A stretch of 64,000 nt of DNA, from NCBI RefSeq assembly GCF_963676685.1, contig NC_092356.1:21625750-21689749 (forward strand). Reading direction: 5' to 3'. Origin of the DNA: Mytilus edulis. Its lineage: Eukaryota > Mollusca > Bivalvia > Mytilida > Mytilidae. The translations under genes were made by a program, and so were the position numbers. Of the stretch, positions 36,577 to 51,300 are shown in pieces (position 1 is the stretch's first letter; the number at the start of each line of letters is the position of its first letter). The notes beneath the pieces are model-generated. The model saw only the letters and a program-made list of their open reading frames with translations, was not told where the DNA came from and ran no database searches.

Positions 36577-39500
36577 CTAAATAATAGAAATGCAATATGA
36601 AGGTTTAATGAAGACGACTGATATCCTCTCATTAGTTACTGTACAAGACATTCTAAAGAAAATATTAAAGAGAGTTTACGAACACTAGGAGTACCAAACA
36701 TTAACGAAGATAAGTGTGTAAGTGTGTATCTAAATAAGTACCACAAATAAGCTTAAATACTTATACAAATTTCAAATGCAATAAAACATAAAAGAATACA
36801 TACAAGTTTTGCTAAAAGTACATGTGCTTTCAGGTATCAACGTAGGGACTATAAAGTAAACACTTAGTCTTTAGTTTATGGAGGTGATAGGAATTTTCGC
36901 TGAAACATACAGTCATCACATGTTTTCAGTTCATGTAAATACTACTCTCTATCGAAGTCATCACTTATGTAAGTAAATCGTTATAGGTCAAAGTACGGTT
37001 TTCAACACGGAGCCATGGTTAACACCTAAGAGCCAGCTATAAAGGGCACCAATGATAACTAGTGTAAAACCATTCGAACGGAAAAAAACAACGGTCTAAT
37101 TTATATAAAAAACAAGAAACGAGTAACACTTATGAACCATATTAAAAAACGACAACTAATACACATCATGTTCCTGACTTAGGACAGGTGCAAACAATTG
37201 AAGCGGATTTAAACGTTACCAAACCCGCACCAATATTTGAAACTATAGTGTAACATACATAACAACATAGAAAAACACAATATCAATTGAAATTGCTCAA
37301 CTCAAGCAAAAGATATATTAACACAAGTAGACAAGTCATACATGTACACTGAACGAATAAATTTGATATATTATTATGATACAATGTAAATACAAATTTT
37401 AAATCAATAAAATAAGAATGAATAATTAGGGTTACATTTAATCGCTGTGAAATGTTAAACAATCTCAGAAAAAAAAGCTCGAACAGAAATCCGCCATTTG
37501 CAATAATATCACAGATAAATGAAAATATTTTGTTGTTAATAGATAGACATAGAAAGATGTGGTGTGAGTGCCAAGTATATATGTACAGTTCTTATGGAGA
37601 AAGGAAATATTTATATACAAAATAGATAATTTTGATGTTTATAGTACGAAGAACTGAAAAAAATTTAGTAATACCAAATACTTAGCAAAGATGGAATATA
37701 GACCAGAAATAACCCTGAAAAGGAATCAAAGTACTGAAGTACTGAACATCAGAGGACCTCAAGTTGTGTTGAATTATTGATAAATGACATGTGTTTATAT
37801 TATACCTGCCGGACAGATATGTTCACCTTACAATATAGTACAAATAATATAATTTGCTATGCTATATCTGAAATACTGACTTGAACTAGGATACTTAACT
37901 TTGTGAATTATCAATGATTATGTGGTCAAATGAGAACTGTTAGATTTGCATTATGACCATATAGTTGCACACATACAAAAATAGTTAGCATATAACTTAC
38001 AATAGAGAATTAACATAGCAAACAATTCTTCGAGTAGCTATATAGTCACTCACCAATGCTCACTGAACTATGATATTAAGGAGGTTCAAGACAATCATAT
38101 TAAAACAGACAAATTGTAATATTGGAGCTAAAGATACCAGATGAACAGCAAACTCATAAACCGAAAATAAACTTACAATTCCATGACTAAAACTAAAAAA
38201 GACATGCAGACAAATAAAAGTACACTAAAAACAACAGGTGCTCTGGATGGGTAAGCAGATCCTGCTCTACAAATGACATTTATTAACAATGTTTGTTCAT
38301 GTAGTATCCATGGCCAGGTCTTCTACTTTCTGGAACATTTAGCTTTTGGATCAATCACTAATGGGATGGATGTTAACACAGCAATATTACTATCCCTTAT
38401 TCTAGATTTTTGTTGCAGTCAACAAAAACTTTTTTAATGTTCATAAATAGCTTCACTGAGTTATCTTGGTTTTATTGCAACACAGTCAATCATTTATCCA
38501 TTATATTTAAAAAAAAAAATAAGAATCTGCAGCTATACATGTACATTGTAGGTTCTGTTTTCTAATTATTAAATGATTCATTGTAAATATTACAATATAT
38601 GATATGTACATGTAGATAGCCTTTCGCTAATGATGGTATTTTTGTTAATTGAATTTCACAACATCTGGATAGTTTTTCAACTGTTAGTCTTTTTTTGCTT
38701 TGTTCTGGATTTAATACTTTGAATACCACTGGTTTAAGCAATGAGAAAATTTTGCACCACACATATAGAACACAACTACCATATGAATGTGTTGGTCCTT
38801 AGTAAGAAGCATGTAAAACAGGGCTTGTAATTTTTTGGTGTATATCTTGATTTTCCGTTTGTACATTGATGTGGCCATTAGTTTTCTTGTATGTATTGTT
38901 TAACATTTGTCATTTCATGGCTATTTCTTACTGATGTATGTATAGTTTTTTTTTATTGTAAAAGTGTTGTATGGTAAGCTTTATTTCTTTTTTGTCATTT
39001 TGTATAGGGCTGGTGTCTGATTACCAGATTACCAATCATACCACCCTTTTCATTTCTTTTTTTTATGAATTATGACAACAGTTTGGTGTTAATTTTCATT
39101 TATGTATGTACAGTAACTACTGTACATGTAACAATATAAAACAGTATATATACATGTATAATCTCATTCCATCATTAATATTGGTCATTGTTGGTATAAA
39201 TTTATCTTTAAGTTTAACAATGTACTGTGAAAGAGCTATCTTCTAACAGATACTTAGTATATAGTATGGTTATTAGTGTGAAACCACTGATTCAAAGGAC
39301 AAGTTTCACTTCTTGTCCAAAATGGCCTAAAATATAAAGTTAAACATAAAGCTCCAAAAAGTTCACAATTTGGTTTCTCAAATGGGTATATTTCTAAAGT
39401 CATAACGCTCAATAAATCAGTTCTTTTCATAAAAGTACATTTTATGTTCCAAATTTTGTCAAAATATGATGATTTTGGGCAATTTACAGACCCGAAAGCT

Positions 39501-42500
39501 TTAAGCAATTAAGAATTAAGATTTAGCCACCACCTACCATTCAAAATGTTTTGTGACCAAAAGAATCCAAATCTATTATATAATTCATCAATATAAAAAC
39601 TTTTTGGATCTTGGATGGCAGCCAAGTTTAATTATTCCAACAACAATTAAAGTTTTACCATAGTTATCTGTGGTATAATTTTCACAATTATTCAATAGTT
39701 TTGTTGTGTATGATTTACAAATATAAAAATAAAGATGGCAAGACCGGAAGAAGGCCGCCTGATTTTTTTAAGTGACATATGAACAACAGAGTCAGTGTGG
39801 GGCCACTAAGCTAAACTGCCCGCTTTGCACCAGCCAATATAAATGAATGCCTAGGGTGGGAATCGAACCCACATACACCAACTCTGTTGTCCCTATATTT
39901 TTAAATGAACAAAAAATTGTCAAAAACAAATTTAAACAATATACGACAAAAAAAATTTTCAAATTTTGCGGTCGTATAAAAAATGTATTAATTGGTTAAA
40001 ATTTAATTATCAATTTATACATGAATATATCTATAGGTTGATTTTCTGTGATTCAGATGTCTACTCAGATTGTAGTCTCATAGGCTCCAATGTACAGCTA
40101 CATGAATAGACAGCGTAAGAGTGTTTAAAATTGCTAAGGCAGACTTTTGGGGGGAGGAAAGAACTGAAGGCTTGCCCTTTTCGAGGAGCTCCATGTATGG
40201 TAAATGCGTAGTCCTTTTTTTATATAGTTTTACCCAAAATGTTGACTTGCTAGACCCCTCCCCCTTTAAAACTCCTGGATTCTCATCCAATTTGATAGAA
40301 ATCTAAACTGTTTTAAAACAAAGTTGTTTAAGTAATAACAATTATGTTTGGGAATTAAAAATAGAAAGGTTCCTTTAAATGTTGCTGAACATTTTGTTTG
40401 AATAATCTAGAATATACATGTACATGTGGTTTTAATCGTGGACATTTTAAATCCATGTTAACTTATGCGTGACTTGGGCTTCTGGTACAAATTAAAACAT
40501 GGAATTATTCATGCAAACTCACAGAAAGATTCTTGAGATTTAAATTTCCACAGAATAATAAATAAACATAAACATTAAACAATTTAAACATTTAACATAC
40601 TAAAATTTATGATAAAAGAGATGATTTTTCATTTCCTATCGTTAACTATCCATTTTTAGATGGTGACGTTCCCTTGTCACCATCTTACGGTGTTTATATA
40701 CACTGTATCTCAACTTGTACGATTCTCTCATGTATGTAACAATGTTTTAGATTTTAACAAGAGAAATTTATGTATTACTGAAAAATTATTACACCAGGGT
40801 TTTCCATATCACAAACTAGTCACAACATTTACTAAATCTTATCAGCGGTATAAGGACATTATTCGTAAATATAGCTCAACATGCAGACTTCTTATACGTT
40901 CAGGTATTTCACATCCAATTTTTTATGGAAATATTCTTTATAAAGCACAAAGGTGTCAGTATTCACCTCAGAAACTAACAAAACCTTTGAATAGACTTAT
41001 TAAGAGGGATTTAGTAACGATACTGTTGTCAGGTCATTAAAGATTGCATATTTTGGCGTTAATATTAATTCACGTATAGGGTCTTTGCATCGGAACTAAA
41101 CACATTCATTTAAAAAACAGTTGTTGGCATGACACTGGTTATGTTCTTCTCATATATGTTATGATGGTATGATACTAAACCCCTAATGGGAAGGATTGTG
41201 CTTGATATTCATATGATGAAATCATAATCTTACAGTCAGTTTTATTGAAGTCTGGAGCTGGCATGTCAGTTAACTGCTAGTAGTCTGTTGTTATTTATGT
41301 ATTATTGTCATTTTGTTTTTTTCTAGACTATGGTTACATGTACATCTTCTGACATCAGACTCAGACTTCTCTTGAACTGAATTTTAATGTGCGTATTGTT
41401 ATGAGTTTACTTTTCTACATTGGCTAGAGGTATAGGGGGAGGGTTGAGATCTCACAAACATGTTTAACCCTGCCGCATTTTAGCGCCTGTCCCAAGTCAG
41501 GAGCCTCTGGCCTTTGTTAGTCTTGTATTATTTTAATTTTGGTTTCTTGTGTACAATTTGAAAATTAGTATGGCGTTCATTATCACTGAACTAGCTAGTA
41601 TATATTTGTTTAGGGGCCAGCTGAAGGACGCCTCCGGATGCGGGAATTTCTCGCTACATTGAAGACCTGTTGGTGACCTTCTGCTGTTGTTTTTTTTTCT
41701 TTGGTCAGGTTGTTGTCTCTGTGACACATTCCCCATTTTCATTCTCAATTTTAACATTTTGATAAAATAAAATAATACACTAACCCTTTGCAATGTTGCA
41801 GTTCAACTTTTAATCTAGGGTTCTGGAAAACATTTAAAATATCTCTTGCAGTCATATGCAGGGTATAGGGCTCATAGGTTTGACTCAATAAAGATTTGCT
41901 AAGTTTACTGACATGTAGAATCCCAATATCGCTCTTAGTATAAATAGCCACATGTGTGCTCAAATAACCATTTAGATTAGTCTCAAAATTGATATATCTA
42001 ACTCAATTGAGTAGATCTAGCTAAAATTTTACTCATAAATGTAAGTGATCATATTTGCTCAATTTAAGATCTCATGGGTGCTCGTAGTGAAATTTAACTG
42101 ATTGTATTTGCTCAAGTACTCATGTATGCGTGAACAAATGTCTAATTCAAATACCTAAAATTTTACATGGATATGGTTACACAACTTAATAATTTTGGCA
42201 ATACATGTACATGTGACATGTTAGTCCAAATAATTATGACGTCTTAAAAGGCTATTATATTTTTTTATTGACGCCTTACTTCGACGTCGAAGTAAGGCGT
42301 AAAAGAAAAAAATATAATAGCCTTTCAAGACGTCATAATTATTTGGACTCGAAGTAAGGCGTCAAAGAAAAAAAATATAATAGCCTTTCAAGACGTCATA
42401 ATTATTTGGACTAGTGACATGTATGGTCAAAATTATACAATACTACAAGGAAGACTTAAAAAACAGAACAGTTAATCTATATTTATATATACCTCTAAAA

Positions 42501-45500
42501 CTGTAAGGATTCTCCAAATATATCTAGTGGCTAGTAAATTCTGACATTTTACTTTCACTTTCAGTGTAAAATAAGACTCTTGCTTTTATGAGCAAGAGTC
42601 ATAATTGACACTCAAAAATAGTCCATCTCTATTGGAAGAATAAGAAGTCGAAGATTCTCTGAATATTACATAAAATACAATTATTTCAACCAATAATTAT
42701 ATATAAGAATTACTTACAAATTCATTAACAAAATCCGCTTTTTTACTAGTCAAGGGACATAATTATTCAAATATACTAATGCAAGTAACTAAGTCGGAGA
42801 AGGAGCGAAAATCCGAAACAACACCTTAATTAAAAAACAGAAAATAGTTCCACGTGCACGTGTGTGTCCAAGTGATCAATCTACTTGTTATTTACGAAGA
42901 AAAGAAATTTAACTTAAAATTGTTGAGATCTTTAAAAAAAAAAATTGATTCCATTAAAGAATACAAAGAAAGTAACCTTATCTTTAAGGGCCTTGCAGGG
43001 GCGTAGCTTGGGTCTTATATATAGTGAGGCAATTCGCCGAGCGAAGCGAGGCGAAAAAATTTGAGCCGAGCGGAGCGAGGCGAACATTTTTTTAGGGGTG
43101 TTTGAGGGCCTGAAACGCGTTTTCCTGGATTTAAATGTATGATTTGTGATCACAACCTAATGCCATATCGCCATATCGCAACATATCTATATGAGGAAAG
43201 ATAGTCTTGATACAACACTGTCTTTTGGGATGACAAGTACTAAATATTAAATAAATAGTGTATTCGTCTCGAAAGTATACCTCTTATGCATTGTATGGGA
43301 TTCTCTTTTCACATGTAAATAATATGACAGTGTACTATTTTTTGCAATTTTAATAAGTTAACACCTGTGTACAAGTACATGTAGTTATCAAATTATCATT
43401 AATGTTAGAAATGTAATGGTCCAAGGCGACGTTTTTTGGTTTCATCAAATTTTCTCATAATCTTCTCTCTACAAACGGTGATATCTCTATGTATGAAGAG
43501 ACTAGCCAGTCCAGAAAGTCGGTCTTCGGTCATCGTAGATCTGCTCCAATGTTTTAATCGTCTCATCGCAGAGAAAGACCTCTCACAGGGCACGGATCCT
43601 ACAGGCATTGTGAGCAGCACTCTAAATACTGCATGAACATAAAGTCATTGGGATAATAATTGGGGTCTGCAAGTTGAATTGTCGTTTCCAAAGACTGATT
43701 ACCGGTATCTTTATCTCTGTTTTGGAGTCCGGAACAGAACATTTTCCACCGTTCAAGTTCTCTAACAAACCCTGGAGAGTCTGGCATATCCTCCTCATAT
43801 CTGACTTGGATATCGGCAATTTCCTCCTCAGTTATGTTCTGAAGGCGACATGGCAGCAACTGAAACGCCAAGAAAGATGGGCGTGTTTGTTCAGGAAATC
43901 GTTCATTCCACTCATTCAAACAGTGATCGACAAACGGAAAGTATGCGTTCACTCTATAATAGCCGTGTACCGAATCGTCGGAAAATGCAGCATTAGCCCG
44001 ATGACGCATTCGCCCAACTGTTATTGGTTTACCGAGCTCGATGTCTATGCTCTCGGCGATCGCAGCTGCTTTCATCCATATACATCTGTTGAACACTTCG
44101 TCCGACCTTTGAGCAGCAACTACCTTTTTACATATCTGAGCACCTGTGAAGGCCTTGAACACATCACATTTTGCATTCTGCAATGCAAGACTTAAGGGCT
44201 TTGTATAACTTAAAATATGATGGGCAATTACTATTGCAACAACAAAAGTGCTCTTCTCCATCATATGTATAAATGCAGTGGCTTTTGTGCGAGCTTCGGT
44301 TGCCGTACTCTCCTTTCTTACATCTTCAAGAGATGCAAGAACTGCCTTGTATTTAGCCAAAATAACGGACAGTGTGTCAACTCTAGCAGACCATCTTGTT
44401 TCACACAATTTCGGAAGCAAACTCTTGGAAAAGGCATTTGCAATATTGATGTTACTCTCAACTTTTTCGTCATCGGTATCCCCTACTAAATTATCAACTT
44501 GTTTTGCATCGGGCAAGTGTCGCTTAAGAATTGCGGTTCTCTTTGCACTGCCACCAAGGAACCACGTTAATTGATTAACATCATCAAATACGGTTCAAAA
44601 AATCATATCAACACTTCTACATGATGACGAAATAACCAAAAATACCGTGACAATTTAAAGATCTACGATCTATACACAATAAATCGGATATAATGCTGTC
44701 ATGATACTAAAGAACTATTATATATTAATTTACCCGGATCCATATTATCCGTGGATTCTGCAGTGACTGTTTCTTTTTTTAATAAGATATTTGTCCATGA
44801 TTTCCAATTTTGGATCGTCAACAACTTTTTACAAATTTATAATACCAATGACGGGCGACAATGTATGTTTCCGTAAAAAAGCTTCACAGAAAAAGACGAT
44901 GATCTAGTATTTTCTTATTTGAAATAAAACTAAGTGTCAAGTACATGAAAATATTTCATATTTTTTTTTTTGCCAAAAAAAACTAGTGAGGCAGTTGCCT
45001 CATTGCCTCAATGGAAGCTACGCCACTGCCTTGCAGGTTCTGTTCTCCTACCAATCTGCTGGTATTTTCAAAATGGCTGCGGGGGACGCGGCCTGACAAA
45101 TTATTTTAATATTGTGTCAGAATAAATATTCCTGATTTTGCTTCGTTAATATTATAGACAAATATGCTACAAACGGTTTAAAGATGTTACTCTAAATCAA
45201 ATAATTGAAATATAATTACCTTTCTGTGTGTAATTGCGTGAATTGATTTTCTCTCGTTTATCTTCTCGCTCTTGCTCACTTGATGAATATGCATAGGTGG
45301 TATTCATCCGCGACAATAATATTTCGGTATATCATTGATATTGAAGATCGTTTGATTGATATACGAATATTTCTAACGACAAAACATTTTCATGTTATTA
45401 ATTTGCATTAAAAAAAAATCTGAGTATCCATTGAAAACATGAATATAAAAGAAGAGACAAGGAATTTTATTCTGCACTATAATGTTCGCGGGTTCATAAT

Positions 45501-48350
45501 GTCGGTTATTATCCCAACACTAATTATATATGCATCTCTTTGATCTTTGAAGATCTTTGAAAAGTAGGCGATGGCAATACACCCGAGGCCCCTCAGGGGC
45601 CTCTGATGTAAAAATTAAATAATAAAAAAGTATTACAAATAGTATCAACAGGTCAAATAAACAAGAAAGTGCGATTTGAGAGTACTCGCAGTTATTGACG
45701 ACTAGTTGAAAGCCAAACACAATTAATAATAAAAATGCTTGCATCAGAAACTATACACGAATAAAACACAGCCCAGGGATTAAGTATTTTAACTTCACGG
45801 ACAGTCAAAGAAGACATGTTTAGGGGCCAGCTGAAGGACGCCTCCGGGTGCGAGAATTTCTCGCTTCATTGAAGACCTGTTGGTGACCTTCTGCTGTTGT
45901 ATGTTCTATGGTCGGATTGTTGTCTCTTTGACACATTCCCTATTTCCATTCTCAATTTTATGACTTGTGCAATGCCAAAAATAAATGTATCGATATGCAG
46001 AAGAATAGTTAGAGGTTACCCTCTTTATAGATACCAAAAAAAAAATGAACGTGGGTGTGTCTTTATATATCCCGTTTGAAGAGAATACAAATTGAGTTAT
46101 GTTTAATTTGCTGATGACAAAATCGATATAAGTGCCAACGTAAATTATATTCAAAGATCTAATTACAACATTGGTAAGATAACCTTTACTAATAAGTTTG
46201 TTTAAAGGTTCGATGAATTTACACGGATCACAAAGTGATTTCCGCGCTTTAAGTACAATATTACCGTAAAATTTAGGATTTGAAATACTGTTTTTTTTTT
46301 TCTATTTCTACAGGTACAACCATATTTACTAATCAAATCTTTGTATCTATGAAAGAATTTAGTAAAATTTTAAAGTAATTTATGGTAAGCAAATCCCTGA
46401 CTTAATAATTTGCCAATGATGCATTGATTATGTTCCTTTAAATCTATGACATCACTACACAAACGGGCTTAACGAACGAGTTAATATATATAAATTATAT
46501 ATAAAATATGCAAACTGCATTGTAAGCACTTCTATCCTTTTTTATGTTTTGCATAAAAATCACGATGAATATTCACATTTGAAATATCTTTTAGTTCTGA
46601 TTTCTAAAAGAACCGCAAACTTACATAAAATATAACCCTAACTCCTGATAAGAAACTAGAGCAATACCAATACAATGTAATCAATTGTGTGATGTGTGTA
46701 TAACCCCGTGAAATTGCGGCATAAGTCCGTGAACTTCGGCACGGGTTACATTAAAGTCTGTAGGTCTATAATCGACACTTTGGCTGCTTTAAACGCAAGA
46801 CCGTATAAAATATATACAAATTTATTCACACAAGTTTACAGTTCGAAAGCTAGGGGAAGACTGCCCCAGCAACAGTTTACAAAACATGAATTAATTCAAA
46901 GATAAGGGTATTAAAACATGAAAAGGTTCTTATAAAATATAAATATACTTGTCCAATGTTATGTAATAATAATAGGATTATTGTCCTCCGGCTAAACTTT
47001 ATAAAATAGCGATAATTGCTTTTGTAGTTCAAGTGTTAGATATATGTATTAATTTCTCTCACACTCTTGACAGCCATCGGATTAAGTTGTAAAATAGTAA
47101 ATCTATAATCTCTTTGGATATTTGAAATAAGAAACATTATATTTAAGAATGAAACAAGAAATATTCAACTTGAAACTAAAATGGGAAATAATCAATTTAA
47201 AACGAGAGTTCATATAAATATTCAATTCAAAACGAGAGTTCATATGAATATTCAATTCAAAACGAGAGTTCATATAAAGCACTTTGCGAATTATTGCAAA
47301 AGTTCCTGAAGTCACTTTTCTTCCGGTTATATGTGTGTAGTTTCTTTCCTGAAAATATTGTTTGATTGATATATTTATCAATTAAACTATTAGTTATGGA
47401 TTTAGTTCTCAGATGCTCATTGGTTGTAAATAAACTCATCATAGATTCCAGGTTTGAAATTTTGTATTTGCGGCGGCAATGCTGAACTAATTAGTATTAA
47501 GACATTATAGGAACCATAAACGCTCACTGTGATTATTTAGTTTAAGATGGAGATAATCTTTTTGAAAAAAAATAAGGTTATCCGAACCTACACTTATTCG
47601 TCATAGGTCTGATCATTTTATTTAGTGGATTTTCAGTTAATACAAATGCTATAATACATATGTACAGGGCCCTGTATCCTATCTTTATCAGCGACTTAGA
47701 TTACATGAGTATTTATAGCAATATTCCTCAATCCTTCCAAATGATGTATATCAGATTAATACTGTACTAGCGTTAATATTTAGAAAATGTCTCATACACT
47801 GCCAAAAATACCTTCCTTTTCGTTTGCGATGTTAGTTGTTGATCGGAGTCAGACAATTTCGAACCGTTAAATTGAACAAACATAAATTTGCGACTTTCTT
47901 TCAAGATATTGATCCACTTTTCTTTCACATATTCTAGAGTTAAAATGTTCTTTTGGAATTCTTTAATTATCTTATATTGACATTAACTGCAACGCATATG
48001 TTTGAAATTGCATTCTTGGAAGAATAACAAGTACACGAAAGGCGAATTCATACTCACTGCATAATATCCTAGTAAAATTTTCCCATTGGTCGATAATCTC
48101 CGGCTTTGTTGTGCACTCCTGAAACAGTCCTGTCCACTTACATTCACTTTCTGTTAAAATAACGTAAGAATACAAGTCGTTTAATTCATTTGTGTATTGC
48201 ATGATTGTTATCAAGCAAACACATAACTAAGTTTAATAAGTCAACAGACACAAAGTGTTCAACTTAAAGTACTCGCAGTTACTAAATTTGAAATCCTAAT
48301 TTCAACTAATAAATACACCAAAGTTTTCAATACTCAAATGTCGATCAGTC

Positions 48351-48381
<31 letters not shown>

Positions 48382-51300
48382 GATTATGCTAAAAACGAAC
48401 CACAGCTGCAATATTTTATCTCATAATTTTTCAAAGACGAATTATCCTTAAATAATTACAGGTTTTTTACCCGATATGAAGTGTATACAGTATCAATGAT
48501 TAATATATTCTCAATGCTTTTATGCGACAACTACATTGATATTAGACCATATAATTAAAATCTTAAAAACGGTGTTGTTCTTAAAAAAATATATACTTTA
48601 CCCGCGGATGGTCTGTATGGCTCAATCCAATCATATGTACCAGATATCGTATCGTCGTCTGAAGGACTTAGATAAAATAATAGATAAAATGCGTTTTGTT
48701 AAATTTTATGTATAACATTTGAAATTTAAAAAAAACCCAAGAAAGTAAAGAAACAGGTTTTGTTCAATATTAACATTGTATGTATACAACAAATAGTTTT
48801 ATCCATTTTACACCGTTGATTATATATTATTTAAATACTTATTTACAATAGTATCATGCCATTAAAAACTAAAATCACTGACAGAACGGGTAAACACAAA
48901 GTAAAAGGTCCGGATGTCATTGTGATAAAAGAAAGTGTTTGTGCACTATTCCGTGTTAGACAATACTAACCCATCGATATCAATTGAAATAATAGGTCTT
49001 GAATTTGTTTCTTTTTCAACTGTTCGTTTCCGGACAATCCATACGTAAAGACAGAGTATAGTATACACAATACATAATCCACCAACAATTGAACATACGA
49101 CTAAAATTATGACGTCACTAGCAGCTCTTTCTGAAAGCAACAGATGAAAACGCTTAATTTTTAGGTAATATTATATCGTGACCTTGTTTCCATCAGACAT
49201 CACCAAGGGAGTTTTCAGCACAAGTTTGTTAGTCCTGATAAACGTTTTACGTGTCTATATGTCTCAATAATAAAAATTGAACGGTAAATTATATTGACGT
49301 GTTTCATAAATGTTTTTTCTTCCTTAAAATTTGGCTGTAAAGTATTTAGTAATTATTCTAGTATCCTTTCGTTTTTTGATAATCAAAAACTTTTACTTTT
49401 AGGTTTGATTGTTCCAAACTCAGTACCTTAAATAATTTTTGGTTTTCATCATAGCTGATGTTATCAAAAAACTGTATTTACCTATTAATGGTGAACACAT
49501 AATGGCGTTGTTGTGTTTATCCATGATGTTTAATTTACAATTTTAAAATAATATCTCAAATTGTTATCATACAGCTGGCAATGTAATTAAACCTATTTGG
49601 AAAGTAACAATAAACTACAACGGCATAAAATCGTCTTAAAGGTACGTATGAAATACAGAATACGCAGTTTAATGAATTTTTGTTCCAAATCCCCTGTAAA
49701 TGAGATAATTGTGCAGTTTATTTTGACTACTAATTCAAAGTTGAAAGATACACGACAAAAAATTCAACTCTGATTCTTTAGAAGGAAAGCAATTCTGAGT
49801 GGTGCAAATGACCAGTTATATTCTATGATTGTTGTCATAATTTATAACTAGTAATGTAAAACAGTATAAAGAAGGAGAAAATAAAAAGAGGAGAATAAAA
49901 AGCATGGTTTTAAAAGAGACATTTCAAAAATAAATAAAAAGAGAGAAGAAACGTAAGCCCAACAGCAGACTACAACACGCTACTCATAAACATACACATG
50001 TAGTAATGTCAAAAGTCAAAGGGACTGGAATGACAAATTTGGAAGAATTCATTCTTAAGTAATGGATCCCTGACATGCTACTCAAGTTTAACACATTTTT
50101 AGTACACACACGGATATAAATAAACTCATCATAGATACCAGGACCAAATTTAGTATATACGCCAGACGCGCGTTTCGTCTACAAAAGACTCATCAGTGAC
50201 GCTCGAATCCAAAAAAATTAAAAAGGCCTAATAAATTACGAAGTTGAAGAGCATTGAGGATCAAAATTCCTAAAAGTTTTGCCAAATACAGCTAAGGTAA
50301 TCTTATCAATCCCATTCCCTTTCATGAATGTGACCTACCGAATTAGACTATTTACCGGATTTGTAATCACATAAGCAACACGACGGGTGCCACATGTGGA
50401 GCAGGATCTGCTTACCCCTCCGGAGCACCTGAGATCACCCCTAGGTTTTGGTGGGGTTCGTGTTGTTTATTCTTTAGTTTTCTATGTTGTGTCATGTGTA
50501 CTATTGTTTTTCTGTTGTCTCTTTCATTTTTAGCCATGGCGTTGTCAGTTTGTTTTAGATTGATGAGTTTGGCTGTCCCTTTGGTATCTTTCGTCCATCT
50601 TTTTTTATGCCTGAGGTAGAAAAGCCTTAGTATTTTAAAAAATTCAAAAATTGGAAACAGTAAATTTATAAATATAACCATATCAATGACAATTCATATC
50701 AGCACAACAAGTGCTGACTACTGGGCTTGTGATACCCTCGGGGAAATAAATCTCCACCAGCAGTGGCATCGACCCAGTGGTTGTAAATAAACTCATCATA
50801 GATACCAGGTCTAAATTTAGTATATACGCCAGACGCGCGTTTCGTCTACAAAAGACTCATCAGTGACGCTCGAATCCAAAAAAGTTAAAAAGGCCAAATA
50901 AATTACGAAGTTGAAGAGCATTGAGGATCAAAATTCCTAAAAGTTTTGCCAAATACAGCTAAGGTAATCTATGCCTGAGGTAGAAAAGCCTTAGTATTTC
51001 AAAAATTCAAAAATTTGTAAACAGTAAATTTATAAATATTAAAATTTAATGATCTAATAATTAAATTGATTTATTGCATTAAAATTACATTAAGTTGTTT
51101 ATTGTGTTTTAAATTTTCGTCAGTCCATTATTTACGTTTTGCCATTTAAATAATTACAACCATATATTTAAACATACGAAAGACTATGCTTTGAAGCGCC
51201 TCGTGGACTTTGGTCATATAAAAACACGTGCTCCCGCTAAATTTTCATTCCACGAGTATTTATCAACAAGATTGCACAACCCACCCTCCCTCCCTTTAAT

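Noticed and set aside
40078-40306. Overlapping 60-70-codon frames on both strands
   Set aside because: No splice sites, motif or family resemblance; antisense to each other.
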